Shown here one piece after another: positions 33,301 to 48,300 of a DNA stretch of 64,000 bases. The notes under the pieces are model-generated. The model saw only the letters and a list, made by a program, of their open reading frames with translations, ran no database searches and was not told the origin of the DNA. A program made the translations under genes and the position numbers. How positions within the stretch are numbered: position 1 is the stretch's first letter; the number at the start of each line of letters is the position of its first letter. Source of the stretch: Pseudoips prasinana (lineage: Eukaryota > Arthropoda > Insecta > Lepidoptera > Nolidae); contig OX621234.1 in assembly GCA_951640165.1 (NCBI GenBank), forward strand, positions 30,508,549 to 30,572,548, given 5' to 3'.

Positions 33301-36300
33301 TTCTGAGGTCTACATCATTGAGTAGCTTCTGGGCCACGTTGTAAGAGATATCGATGGCATTCAGTAGCTCTTCGTGGCCGAGATCCCATTGCAGGCGGAC
33401 GGGAGCCGGTGGGGGGCTCTCCACTGATCCAATAGTGTTGCCATCGGGCGCGTATCTGGAAACCGTACAATTTATACAACTTGTGTTAAATTGGCAACAG
33501 TCGAAAATCAGCGCTACAGTCATCTGTGACAGAATGCTGAATTGTGGCCTTTTAGGCACTAAGATCCTCAGTATGGGTACCACAAGGAATAAATAAATGT
33601 AATGTATGTACTTTTAGGGTGTCAATATACAAGTATTTACAGACTTACAGCTGGGTATCTCGAATTTCCAGATTCTTACCTAATTTAAGCTTAAATGACT
33701 GGACTAATGTATTTATAATCCTAACTAATATTAAAAATGCGAAAGTAAGTGTCTGGCTGTCTGTCTGTTACTCTTTCACGCCAAAACTACTGAACGGATT
33801 TGAATGAAATTTGGTATACAGATGGTCTAGACCCTGAGAAAGAACAGAGGCTAATTTTTATAGTTAGGATAACACATAGGCCATATTTTATAAAGTTTAA
33901 CGCGGGTAAAACCGCGGGGCACAGCTAGTTATATTTATAAGCATCAAAATATTTATGTATATATTTCTGTGTGTTGTACTCCAAATGCCTAATTTATATT
34001 GATGTACCTTATGTGTCTAATAAAGATATATTCTTCTTCTTCATGCTTCTAAAGAGTTTAATTTTTAAGGAACTTTAGTACACCTTAGACTAAGCCACTT
34101 AAAGAACATATTGTCACATTCTGTTCCATGAGATGTGTAATTATTAAAGGGTTGATACCTAAGAACAGAATGACTGAAACATAATAAAAACTATTCATTC
34201 AAATATTGAGACAGTCTGCAGATATTAAAGTGAAAATTTGGCCGTTTACCAAATACTCGTGTTATCAAATCGACCTACATACATATGTATCGGATATAAC
34301 GAATCGTATAGAACGGTATTGTTTTTTGTTTGGATTATTGAAAAGAACTCTACATCAAATTTAATGATTAAAAAATGCTCTTGGAGATGTTCTCAAGAAA
34401 GGGCAGGTCAGAAGTACCCTATAATGACAGTAATCGAGGCAAAAGAAGTATGCAAAGATCGTGACAAATGGAAATCCGTTGTCTCTGCCTACCACTCTGG
34501 GAAACAGGCGTGAGTCTATGTATGTATGTAAAAAATGCTCTTCTATTGGTACACACGGCTACATATCAAGCTATACATTCCCAGTATAAGCTGACCTCTC
34601 ATTGTATGGAAATCCTATACAAGGTGGGATCAGCTTATACTGGAAATGAATAGCTTGATGTGTAGCCGTGTGTACTATCTCAAGACATATGATAATTATA
34701 CAATTACATAAATATCTTGGGAAAACTAACACACTTCCATCTTATCGCAGACTAACTAGAGCCTGTATTAAAGCAACCAGACAACTGATAAACGTACTTA
34801 TATATTTCTAAACACGTACATATTTTAGATAAATTGTAACCAGACACAACAAATAATCGTGCTCATTTATCCTGGGTGGGGATCAAACCCCCGACCTCTG
34901 GTTTATCAGTCAGGGTCACTAACGATCAGATCAACAGGCCAGTGAAGTATATTTTATGCGCATACGCCTAAAACCATCCAAGAAGTAATAATTATTTGTA
35001 GGCAAATGTACTAGATGTGGCCCGCGGTTTTACCCGCGTTAAATTTTATAAATTATCACAGCTCCTCCCCCGTAGGTGAAAGCGTGATAATATGTAGCCT
35101 ATATGTTGACCCGATCTCTTAGTAATATTCATGCAAAATTTGAAGTAAATGCATGCACCACTTGCAGTACTTTTTGAGTTTAGCCCGGACATACATACAG
35201 ACATATAGACAAGCAGACAAAAACTCTACTAACTAAAATCTATACTTTTGGCTTCGATATCTTATTGATTTATAGATCACGGCACGTGATCTAGAATCGA
35301 TATCGAAACCAGTATCCTTTAAAAAAAAAGTATTCTATGTACAGTTTTGACTTTTCTACGATTTTATTGTATGTATAGACAGTTGAATGATCTTACCCTA
35401 TTTCAAGTTCACACCAGATGACATACTCCCATAAATGACCCATGACAGGTGCGTCCGCCCTGAAACAAAATTGTACTTCTTAGTTCTACACGTCAAATGA
35501 TTAGCTTTAAACAGTAATCGTATGCGCAATATTTTACTTATGTGTTGCGTATTTTTTTAAATTCCATGTTATATTATAAACAAGTGAGCTTGAGGTCGAG
35601 CGTGGACACTTACCATGTGTGTTCAGCATTGAAGCCAACCTGCAAAAAACGAAGGAAATTATTATACTAATGCTAATTTGCTTCTTTCTACAAGAAAACT
35701 AAGAAAGCTTCGGTATCCGGTATACATACATATTTATAAGAAAAGGGAATCCACCAGTTAGCGGAAAAGTATGATACATTACAAAAAGTCTAAGCAACTA
35801 ATTAGCACTTTGGAATGGATTTTTAGGTAATAAAAAATAAAGAAAAAACAATGACCTTGTAATTTTTATTGAGTGTGAATTTAAATTTAATTGTTCTTAA
35901 ATTTTGATTGTGCTTTTTTCTGCAAAACTCATGTATAAATATATATACATATGTACCACTGTAATTAAATTAAATGCCAAGGAAACAAATGACGGTCACA
36001 TTGTTATTAAAACATCCATAATAGTCGCGTGCAAGTAAATTTTACGAACAACCGTGTAATAATAATTTTATTCTAGCCTATTCTTAGAATACCCTATTAC
36101 CTATATATATACCCAACATAAAGATTAATACATAAGATTACATATTTTAGCTTCCTTCCTTAAAAACCTTGTTTATGAGTGCCAATATGACGGGCTTGAG
36201 TAACTTGTCATAAAAACTACACATAGGGCATGATCTTTTAAATCCCGCATTTTCGCGGAGGCTTATCCATTAAATATATAAACTCAAATCATAGTCATAT

Positions 36301-39300
36301 TAGCAGAAACACTGTCCTCTGTTTGACAAATGACCATAATTTGTGGGGATATCCCATAATCGTCGGAGATATTCTTTGCTGTCATACACAAAGGCATCTA
36401 GATGAATGATTACGAATGATGATATCGATCATTACCTAACAACTGTTAGGAAATGATGAGTCACTCAAACATATAAATTGGATAGTATTAACAGTCGGTA
36501 ATTAATTTCAACGCCCGGTTTTCATGTGTAATACCGGAGTTATACATATCGTCAGTAAAACATAATCCCTTAAAATGTTCTTAGTGAAGTGCCTGGTCTA
36601 ATATCCAGCTTTGATTAGGGCGTAGATTATCTTAATTATGAGACAGAGAATAGACTCTTATATAACTATGTAGGAAATTAAATACTTACGAAACCATTTT
36701 TGCTGAAGCACAGGTTGAAAGACTTGTCGAACCATCGGTCGTGTCCTTTTCCGTGCAGCAGGATGCGACCGTATTCGTCCAATTTAGACGGGTCGTTCTC
36801 ATCATAACCGTACTCCATGTCGTCTGAAATAATATTACTATTTAGACACTACTCTCTGACCAAATCGGAGACGTTCTTAAGAAAGGCCAGGTCAGAAGTA
36901 CCTTAAACCGGCGAAGATGTATGAAGAATATAATAAGAGTAAATGACGCAAAAGAGATAGTCTGTATTCAAAACTTTATTTATATTCTTAAAGGGTTCCC
37001 AATCGTAACATACTAAAAGTTAAACAATCAAAAGATATAGATGTAACTGTGCCGATAGGTTTACCTAAGGTTAATTGCAATCGTAAATGTGAATCAGCAA
37101 TTTGAAGCAATCAAAAGAATTAATTCTTCTATTTTTACTAAATATCGTTTTGCATTAGCATTCCGATTAGTTTGAGATCCCTCACGGACATATTTAATTT
37201 AGGTTTCATTTGGCTGTCATTTTTAGGTCGTAAGTTTTCCGACTCATCATGTCAGCCAAATGATGTCCTAGAATGGGGGAATATGCTATAATCGCCATGC
37301 ATGACAAGCGGGGTTACGATCGCAGTGTGATGGTCATAGTTCACAGGAAAACGTTGCTGCCGGTTTTCTAGTAGGATTGGTCGATGATATTCTTCGCCGG
37401 CACACACATCAGGTTAAACCAACATAACTATTACAAGTATTGACATCGCGGTGAAGACATTAGGACTACGACAAATGTTAGCGTGATCCACAAGTAGTTG
37501 TCCGGAGTCTGGGTGCGTTTTATGTGCAGCTAGTATTATACCGGTATAGTATATAGTACTAGTATGGAACCGTTATTTAATAAAAAAAGATTACAACTTG
37601 GCCCCTTTTTAATATTATTACTAAAATATTGATATCAAAACGACGTCAAGAAACAATTTCTTGGTCTGTCTGACCCGGGAGGATGTCTCTCAATGATAAC
37701 AATTATTATTATAACGTTATCAATACCTATCATTTATTTAGTGTTGATTATTATAAGTATTAGATAAATATGTATAAAGGAATTTTGTGAAATATCTAGA
37801 GCGGAAGTTTGACTTTATACTTTTAATACTTGCAGATATACCAAACTCTAATAAATTAAGATATTGGGCAACATCATTACATTTAAATTTTGCGGGCAAT
37901 ATCTTTTTAAGATTATTTAACGGCCTAGATATTCAGCGCTCGGTATAATGCTGTCGCGATGCGGATGCTTGTGCCCAAAGCGCTTAGTGTACGTCACGAT
38001 AACTTACTTTTGTTAATATCGCAGCGGACACTCAATGTAGGTACCATGATTAGATAAGGTAAGTGTTCAACTATCAGTTTTCCCTGTTCCACCGCACATG
38101 AGAGGCGAGTGGGAATCAAACAGTCTATCAGAATAACATTACTAATGAGTACCAGCGCAGCAAGCGTCGTATTGAATACAAATTTAGTATATATTTATTT
38201 TTTAATAGCTGTGCCCCGCGGATTTACCCGCCTTAAATTTTATAAATTATCATAGCTCCTCCCCCGTAAGTTATAGCGTTATAATTTACATATAGTAGCC
38301 TATATGTTGACCCGAACTCTTAGTAATATTCATGCAAAATTTTAAGTCAATCCATGCAGTACTTTTTGAGTTTAGTTCAGACATACATACAGACAAACAG
38401 ACACATAGACACATAGACAAAATTCTAAAAACTATATTTTTGGCTTAGATATTGATTGTAGTTCACGCCCCAAGTATTCTTTAAAAAAAATATTCAATGT
38501 ACAGTTTTGACTTTCCTACGATTTTATTATATGTATAGATATTAGGATGTGTGGCTAACATCAACGAAAATAACCGGTGTAGAAATCGTCCCGAGGGAAC
38601 ACCTACCACATATGGACCAGCAACGTGTCTATGGGCACTATGATCATCGTCAACCCGTTCAGTTTGGCAATTTCCCATTCTCGGGGAGACTCTTGCCCAG
38701 TGGACTCCATTCGGCTAAGATGATGATACGAATAAGGGTCAGCGCAGACAGAGAGGAGCGCAGCGGAGAGGATTTTATGAAGGCACTAGAAAATCAACTT
38801 TAGAGCTATAGGAATAAAGTGCATATATGCTTGAACCTGACAAAATGCTCACGCAGTCTCGCGCATTTTAATGTTCAAGCATACATGCACTTCATATAAA
38901 TAATTTTAAATTTGATTTTCTAGTGCCTTAATAAAATCCTCTCAGCTGCGCTCCTCTCTGTCTGTGCTGGCCCTAAATTAAAGAATTTTATGGAAGCTGA
39001 TTGAATGATTTAGTAATTTTTAACCTTCATCTATTTGAACGCCGATCGCGATGATCCCCCCTGGACTATAGATTAAAACGCAAATCGTTATCAAGATTAT
39101 TATTTCGCGGATGGTCGGTGTTTTAAGCTTAATAATATAAGATAATAATTGTGACGTATTGACTATATTATAACCGGACCAATCCAGATTACGCCTAGCA
39201 TCCGCTTGCGATAAGACAGTGAGGCCGATGAGATTTGCAATACATATTTAATCAAGACCAATGAATTGTCGTATCTTGCGGATTACATGTTGTTAATACT

Positions 39301-42300
39301 AATAATATTTTTGATACGTCGACAACTTTGATGTGGCGGATATTTTCACGCATATCAGAAGCAGATCTTTTGTTCGGAACGGAAGGAGGGTAAACGAAAA
39401 CGCGGTGGGGCCAATGACACATGAAAAGATGCATATCGAGCCCTTTAGTGGGAAGGATTGGCAGCAGGACGACCGGAATGGTGTTGGCTTGTCAAGAGGC
39501 AAATACGAGTTTTTAAGGATCAGAGAAAATACAAAACGCTCAGAGCTGAAAGCCCGACAACTCACGACTATTCAATAGATTTATGTTGGTGGGAAACTCA
39601 CTTGCGCTCAGTACACCCGACAGTTTACTAGGAAGATCGGCTATAGCAGCCATCTCCGTGCGCACCAACATAGTACCGACTAGGAGTAGAATTATTACTA
39701 GCTATTATCGTCGTCTGTGAGTTGGATATGACTTTTTTAGTAAATATTAACTACTTACTTTCACTTAAATTTGTATAAAATACCAGCACGTGTGGCACGC
39801 GGTTTTACCAGCATTAAGCTTTATAAACGAGCCTATGTGTTAATCCAGGGTGTCGGCTAACTCCATACCAAAATTTATTAATATCGCTCCAGTCGTTTAG
39901 ACGTGAAGAAACAACAAACATACACACTCACAAACATTCGAATTTAAATATAATAATATTAGTGATTTTTTTAAGCATAGCAGTATAGACTGGAGTGAGT
40001 CTTCATTGAAAATTAATTCACGGATACATTGTAATGCTTTTTTATATTTTTATTGCTTTTGGATGCGTACGAGCTAGCTGCCCGCCTGATAAATGGTAAC
40101 AGCTCCTCATGGACATTCGCAATGCCAGGGGGCACAGCAAACCGCTGCCTACCGTGAGATTAATACTCTGTTTAAACCTCGTTTAAAGTAGGACATGTCG
40201 AGGAAACACCGCATCAGTAATTCATTCCAGGTGAACGTATCCGTGAATTTACGTCACCTAATATATCACAGGATTAAAAGAGCAATTTCATTAGTCTACA
40301 TAAGAGGCAACGGAGACTTCTTTCCTATGCTAGTTGAGTCAAATAACGGATCCACACAGCTATGTGTGTAGGCCATGTATTAATTACGTTTTAATGTAAC
40401 ATATATAACTGAATCACACTTAAATGGGGCAACACTAGAACCGGTTGCGATATATGGAACACAAACTTGCATTTAGTCCATGAACTGGATGAATGTATGT
40501 ATATTTAAAAGTAGGGTATTTTTAATCCAGGTCATACCGGTTCATTGTTCAAATGTTCAACGGTTTAATTAATTAGCAGTTGTTTGATCGGATTCATAAA
40601 TATTCATTTTCATATCATACTATTTATCTCGGCAGACGCTGTCCTGCCCTGATAATAGACCTTATCTAATGGACCCTGGTTATGTAGTCAACAGAAAAGG
40701 CATGAGATTAGGTTATTACTTGGATTACTTTTACTTTGACGCTCATACCCGATTGCTCTCCCCGTCCGAAAGTCATGTCCTAGCCATACATATAAACCTT
40801 CCATGATCCTTAAATAACATACAAAAAAAAGGGATGAGCCGAATTGGTCGAGCCATTCGCTTAGCAACATTTTTCATTCATTTTTTTTTATATACTAGTT
40901 ATGCCCCGCGGTTTCACCCGCGTTAAAGTAGTTATGACGTAAAAGAGTAACAAACATACATCCACTCACTCCACTTTCGCATTTATAATATTAGTAGGAT
41001 GTGTACCTCTAGCGGTTTTGGCAGTGCACGCCGGAATAGGTCGCAGATGGTAGATTTTTTCCTACTTACAATTCACACAATATCTTTATAAATTGTAGCC
41101 TATGTGTTATTCTGATGTACAAGCTACATTATTGTAAAGTTTCATTAAAATCCATTCAGTAGATTTTACGTGAAAGAGTTACAAAGATCCATCCAACCAT
41201 ACTTACAAACTTACGTATTTATAATATTAGTAGAATAAAGAATATAGATGATATATTCTTAAACTGATATCCAAAGTAATATATTATAATATAAGGGCCC
41301 GTCATATTTTGTTTACTACCGAGTTATCAAGGACACGTGTACGACTCAGCTGATCGGAGTCATTGGAGTCGCTGCAATCTATAACGCGTGCGACACACAT
41401 CCAACTCACCTCCATGACCTTTGGCTTGCATTCGTATAGATAAAAAACACCCCCGCATATCAACCGCACAAGCAGCCCGTATCTTTTTATACCTACTCAT
41501 TTAGAGCGTAAGTTGCTCAAAACGTCTCTCCAAATCCAACTTTCTCATCCATCCCCACGTCAACAATCACCCTAAGTCGAGTTTAGAACTCCAAAAGAGG
41601 TACCCTATTGCGCGGGTTATTTAGAGTGCAGCCTTATTTGGTAGATGGCTTGATACACCGCCCACCTAAATTAGCCGATGAAGCAGTGAAAACTTCTTCG
41701 GCTAACTATAAGCGCTGATTCAAATAAAAAGCAAAAAACGTAACACTCACTTAATGAGTTATATTCTGGTAGTGACCTCTGGCGGCCACGCTCATGATCA
41801 TAACATTAACACAGTAATGTTATTATTACCTATTGTATCTGTAAGGTGGAGGACTTTCTAGTCGAGGTACTGCGTTGAGCGAATAAGCACCGTGCCGTAA
41901 CTTATTTATATCATGCTACCTTTAGCGCTACCCAAGTGCTTGTATTTTTTGCATCAGAACTTACACTAGTATTGCATTTTATGAATTAAAAAAAAATATA
42001 CCTTAACAGGCAATAATGATCATTAAGGTCGTAAGTTGTATCTATACAAATTATAAACTGATAAAGTAAACTATTCTAAAGTTCTCCATACTTTTTTACT
42101 GTTATGTAGCAATATTGGTAACTGTGTGGATCCACCTCATCCGTCGATTTTAGCTTATTGGCTATAATAGTGTTTTACCAGCAAGCATTGTCTCCACCGA
42201 GAATGGATTAGAATGAAACAGTGATATAAGTTTAGTTTCAGGCTTAGACTAATCGGTCGATACTCCCGGTATGCAGGAAGCAACTTGCAACGCCTTGGGA

Positions 42301-45300
42301 TGTGAGGTTTTTCGGAAACCTAAAACCTTCACGTAAACAACAAATGGTAAAAAAACATCTGTACTGGATACTCAAGCTGTTTTTTTTTACGGCGGCATAA
42401 CATTTGATGGTTCTTACCAAGGCATACGTTGAAGGCGGCCCTTTCGATCCAATGCAGAGAGGTGCGGTTGTGTCCCCGGTTGAACATAGTCTGCCGGATG
42501 TGGGCCCAGTGCGAACGCTCGCCCGCCGTCAGCGCCGCCAAGCGCTCCTCTCCCACCAGCGGCTCACTGTTATCGTCCAGGATTTGTTGGATTTGTCTGT
42601 TGAACCACATATTATGCTTTAAATATTGTTATCACCAAAGCGGAGAGAGGATATAGTGAATTATTAATTGGTATCTCAGAGAAATATGATGACATACTAA
42701 CGAAAAGGTCTCAGATACTTAAAATGGTCATTTTAAGTCTTAATGAAATTGCAACATGTAGGTTCGAAGTATATACAATGTGAATTCTCATTTTTGTACC
42801 TGTAATTTGTTTTTATACTGGGGTCAGTCTATTAGTTTTATTTATTTATAATAACTGTAATTTTCCGGCTGTTTAGTCATCGTGATAATATTAGTAGAAA
42901 CTACCCATGTTATATGACTGTAAAAATAGATTACAGAATTTGAACGAAGACAATAGTTTAAAGAGCATTTAAGACGACACTCGAAGAAAATCTCACAAAG
43001 GCAAATATCAGGGAAGTTGCAGACACTGTTTTTTCTCGCACACTACAATCTATCTGTAATGGAACTGTAAACGACATGTTTAAAAAAACCCAAACCATGT
43101 AGGGTGTTTTGCTTGTTTTAAACCTGTCGTTTACAGTTATCATAGGAGGCGTTATATATGTATTTTAAAATGCGGATCACATAAATCTTAAAATGTCGTT
43201 ATTACGTTGGTTCTAATGGTTATTTTTTGTGCGACGAGTGACTTTTTGTTGTTATATTCTTAACTGCCACAACTTATAATTATACTATATCTAATTCTAT
43301 ATTCCGCCAAAGCAAGATAGACTTCAGTCTTCAGTTACTTCACACACAAATATAATTCCAATATCAATACTGAGCAATGCATTTTGACGATTAAGCTAAT
43401 CCAAGTAGATGAAGTTAGTGAAAGATCAAGTATTCCTACCGTAAACAAAGGGAAGGCAATTCTGACGGCTGGCAATGTCATTTACGTCAACAATTTAAAG
43501 AGCCCAGGATTATTGAAAGATAAAAAAGGAGAATATCAGAATTTTTAAATGTGTCACCTTCGCACTTTTATATCTTTTCTAAACAAAATAAAACGAGGCC
43601 CTAAAATTTATATCGAATAGAGAGCTTGAAGCCGTATCAAAACTGCATTTTGAAGACTTAAGATTTTACACCAGTACGGGAGCTACAGTAAAGATTTAGA
43701 AGAAGTAGCTCGAGATACATAGAGATTTAGACCTTTTTTATATTAGACTACAAGCTAAACTTTAAATCCAACTTCGTATCGCCTAGGTCGTCCGGGAATT
43801 ATCTTTCATTCACAATACAACTGTGTCAGTAGAACGTGACCCTTCGCTAAACGACACGTGCCATGAATGAGGCCTCGACCGTGATAGTCCGGAAATATCC
43901 CCTTACAAGTGTCATCTTCACCCACTTACCCTTTTAGCGCCCACTCAATCCAACTGGGTGTATTAGCAGATGATTGATAAATTGCTACTCAACAATACGA
44001 TGGCTTCTTGCGTAAGGAGGAAAACTACCAAGAAGGATATGTAAATCCAACTATAGTAATAGAAAATCATATCGACTTAGTGATACGTAGAAAACCAAGA
44101 TCTTTTTGTCACCATAGCCTAGTTGGTAGTGCTCCTGCCTACGAAGCTGGTGGTCCCGGGTTCGAATCCCGGTAAGTGCAAATATTTGTGTGATGAGCAC
44201 GAATATTTGTTTCTGAGTCATGGATGTTTTCTATGTATTTAAGTATTTATCTATCTATATAAGTATGTATATCGTCGCCTGGTACCCATAGTACAAGCTT
44301 TGCTTAGTTTGGGGCTAGGATGATCTGTGTGACACTGTCCCTAGATATTATATTATATAATTAGTTTACATTTAACACTTATAGAAACGGATATTAATGA
44401 TAAAACGTCCTACAGCTACTATAAAACTTTCTATTTTAAAACTTCTCGCGAGATCAACTTTTATCAAGAAAATGTAAATTATAAAGCCGGCGACAAACTC
44501 TTAAATCGTATTATAATAATATCCAGGTACATTATTTACACACACACGGCCATCTGGTCCCAAACTAAGCAGAGCTTGTACTATGGAAACCAGATAACTG
44601 ATATAGTACATATACTATTTCTTTTTTTTGCAAATATATACTTAATTACACCCAGACTCAGGACAAATATTCATGTTCATGCACACCAATATCTGTCCTG
44701 GGTGGGAATCGAACCCACGACCTCCAGCGTGAAAAGCAAGCATTTGCCAGCCTCGCCAACATTGCTACGCATATTGCCAAATTCATTTTAGTATTCTGAG
44801 AATATTATTATTCTATTTTTAGCTACCGGGCGATTACCAATTGAGGAGCACACGTGTGAGGGGAACCTTTGATTGCAGTTATGCAATGTCCTACGGCCTT
44901 CCTTTTAACCTTTCAAGAGTGACCTCGCAACAATTTCAATACAAAATAGGCTTAGCTATCTAAACTAAATGTATGACTAGTTGATATCTACGTAGTCTCT
45001 TGGTTGCAAGTAGCTAGTTATAATAGTAATGAAGTTATTTATTGAATCCAAATAAGTAAGTCCATTACATTTTTACATATTTAGGAGTACCTAACAGTAA
45101 CAATAGACGTTATTGAAGCTTTGACAGTCCACTAGACTCCACACTGGGATTCCATGAATCTTGGAGACTAGTGTCTTCCCTTAAAAAGTAAGTACAGTTT
45201 TGTGTTATTCTAATTATGTTTCTAATTTAAACTTAGTACGATAATCCTGCTCATACATTGAAGAATTCGATACTTAATCTAATGTCTATTATATATTCAA

Positions 45301-48300
45301 AGTATTCACTATAAGTAAACTTGCACATTTATATTTTCACTACGTAGATAGTTCACAGACGATGACATTATTTGCGTGAACAGATAGGCAACAAGTTAGA
45401 ACACTTGTAAACAAATTTGCAGGGCCAGATTTACTTTGTGAAGGTTTTATCATTATTAAAATTATATGTATAATAGGATAGTCGATTTACATATTAAGAT
45501 ATAAATTAGAATATAATGTACTTGTAAATCTTACTACCTTAACTATTAATTAATCAAGAATACCAATGATAATCTTTGAACAATAAATTATTATTATAAT
45601 TATTTATTTATATTATTTCGAAAAGGCGCGTTTCTTTTTTGCTACCACCGAACGACAACTTACGACAAACACAAGAAACTCATTTTACTAATCTCGTAAT
45701 AAAGTCAAAACTCTACATTGAATATTTTTTTTAAAGGATACTGGAATCTACAATCGATATCGAAGCCAAAAATATAGTTTTTAGAATTTTTGTCTGTATG
45801 TATGTCCGGACTAAACTCGAAAAGTACTGCATAGATTTACTTAAAATTGCATGATAATTCCTAAGAGGTCAGGTCAACATATAGGTTACATATCATCACG
45901 CTATCACCTCCGGGGGAGAAGCTGTGATAATTTATAAAGTTTAACGCGAGTAAAACCGCTAGTTACCTATAATATCTATGTAATACGTGTATTACACATA
46001 ATTCTACGTGTAAAATACGTATGACGTATTAACAGAAAGCAACCGGGACACCGTTGTTTGTTTGTTCTATACAATTCATTTCTGGATGTACTTCCTGGTA
46101 GTGAATCAAATTTCCTTTTACGTTTGCCATACGTCACTATAAGATACCTATAAGATGTTTTCAATACGTAAGGTAAAGTCGTTACCTACAGGGTTTAAGT
46201 GCATACGTACTTACTGTTACCTAAAATGAGTCACAGTTATGTTTTACGTCAACTATTATTACAATCTTCCTGCTCTGAGTTACTACGGGGTAACTGTCAT
46301 AGCATCTTGAGACAAGTAACACATTGCCATCGATCCTAAACTAGGCAGACAACCAGACAATTGATAAACATACTTGTATATTTCTAAATACGGATATATT
46401 ACAGATAAATCACACCCAGACCCAGTCTATGTCTAGGTTATCTAATAAATAATCATGCTCACCACGCAACGATTTGTTCTGGGGGGCTACCGGCTATACA
46501 TTATGATAGTGATCGGCGTTCAAATAAATAAAGGTTAGAAATGACTTAATCAAACGTTAAATCGGCTTCCATGGGCATTTGTGATGTCATGAATTGTCCG
46601 GAATCGATTTTTAACCTTTATTTATTTGAAAGCAGATCACTATCATGATGTTCGGCGACTTAGCCGGTAGCTCTCCTGGGTGGAGATCGAAATCACGACC
46701 TCTGACTTAGCAGTCCAATCATTAGTTCCTAACAATTTTTTTACACTAGTATGAAAGAACAATATCGGGTAGTTCGCTGTTAGTGGATTCAGGAGGCGAC
46801 GTAACCAGTGTTTGAGGTTACTGCCTATGGGATTCAAACTTCGAATCGCGGCGGTTACTGAGGTAGTGACGTGAGTGGGGTAGACATAATATATGACATA
46901 TATTACACAGATGTATATGAAGGTCGGTTGATAGGGAAGTGAACACTTCTGAAACCTTGACACACCCGCATACTCACATATACCCGGTCACATCTACAGG
47001 CTACACTTTCATTCATATACTCACTGACAGTTACACTCATACACATATTTGATTTAATTTAAGTTAATTTTAACGAATGTAGTTTTAACAGAAAAAAATA
47101 TACGCTTTGCTTTTGTATATATAACACGCTGCTAAGCTTCTTCTTGCTAAGCGAACTCTCCTAATACAGGCGCTTTCTGCCTAAAAGGAGGATTCAATCA
47201 CAAATATTGTTTTATACCTAATCTTGTTTTTACCAATAAACTTATTACTATAATTATTAAGTCGTGTGGATCTGGTGCTCAACGTTAATATGCGTAGACG
47301 CTCATGCTATTGAGAATCGTTGATGGACATTTTATCGATACGAATGGAAAGTGACTGGCTGGTGATGTTGGTCCCTTCGCATTCGCAGTCTTAGTCTCGT
47401 GAGTACAATATTTCCATTCTGGTATGGTATCACGAGAGTTTATAATAGCAAAGGCTATTTGCTCTGGGTAATTCGTGATCTCCTTGCTCTACCTAAACAT
47501 ACACTACCTATCAAGACTGATATCTCTCGGTATAAAACTATATCAAATACTCTACTGAATCCACTTGTCGAGAAAGTAACCGAGCCGTTAACTAACTCAC
47601 AGGCTTCATTTTTATGGTAATTTGGAATGATGTGTTGGGAAAATAGAAAAAAAAATCCTACCTCCGCTTACTAGAGTAAACATAGAAAAGGATATTTTTT
47701 TTTTAACTAAATAATCATATAAATATATCCATACATAAATCAATATCCCTAGTTAACAGTAATCATGACAATTCAGTTAACATAGTATTACTACAGCTGC
47801 AGTTTGGGAAAGCAGCACCATAATACTAGGAAGACATATATAGAGTATGTATTATTGTTTCCAACTCGGCGACACCACCGACCGACCACATGTCGCGACG
47901 ACCATCACGTATCTAATTACAATTGCTACAGAGTCCTAAGAAAGCAATAACTCCCATACACACCATTTTGAGTTCAGAGTCGTGTAAGCAAATATTTAGA
48001 TATCAAGTAGATTCGCATGATTGGTAGATACTTGCGTTTCACGTCGCGGGTTCGATTCGGGCACATATTTGTGTGAATAAACATGTCTGTTGGTCCTGAG
48101 TCTAGATGTAATTATCTATATAAGTTACAAAATAAAAGTCGTATATCAGTTATTTGATTTCCATAGTAAAAGCTTTGCTTTGAGATCATATTATGGCCGT
48201 GTACGAATCCTGTCCCAGAATATTATTATTAATATACTGTGCAAAAAAAGTTTTTTGCTGGGTCTTATTTGAATAAATAATCAGTTTAAATTTCTTTACA

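Noticed and set aside
39333..39578. 81-codon ORF in CPT1 intron 8 as a nested gene
   Set aside because: No motif, no splice or start context, and the opposite strand is equally open.
42404..42656. Plus-strand ORFs opposite CPT1 exon 8
   Set aside because: Antisense to a well-supported exon; no known motif.
44105..44180. Possible tRNA gene
   Set aside because: A and B box are present but this head is attached to the common SINE body and other copies occur; it does not form a complete cloverleaf.
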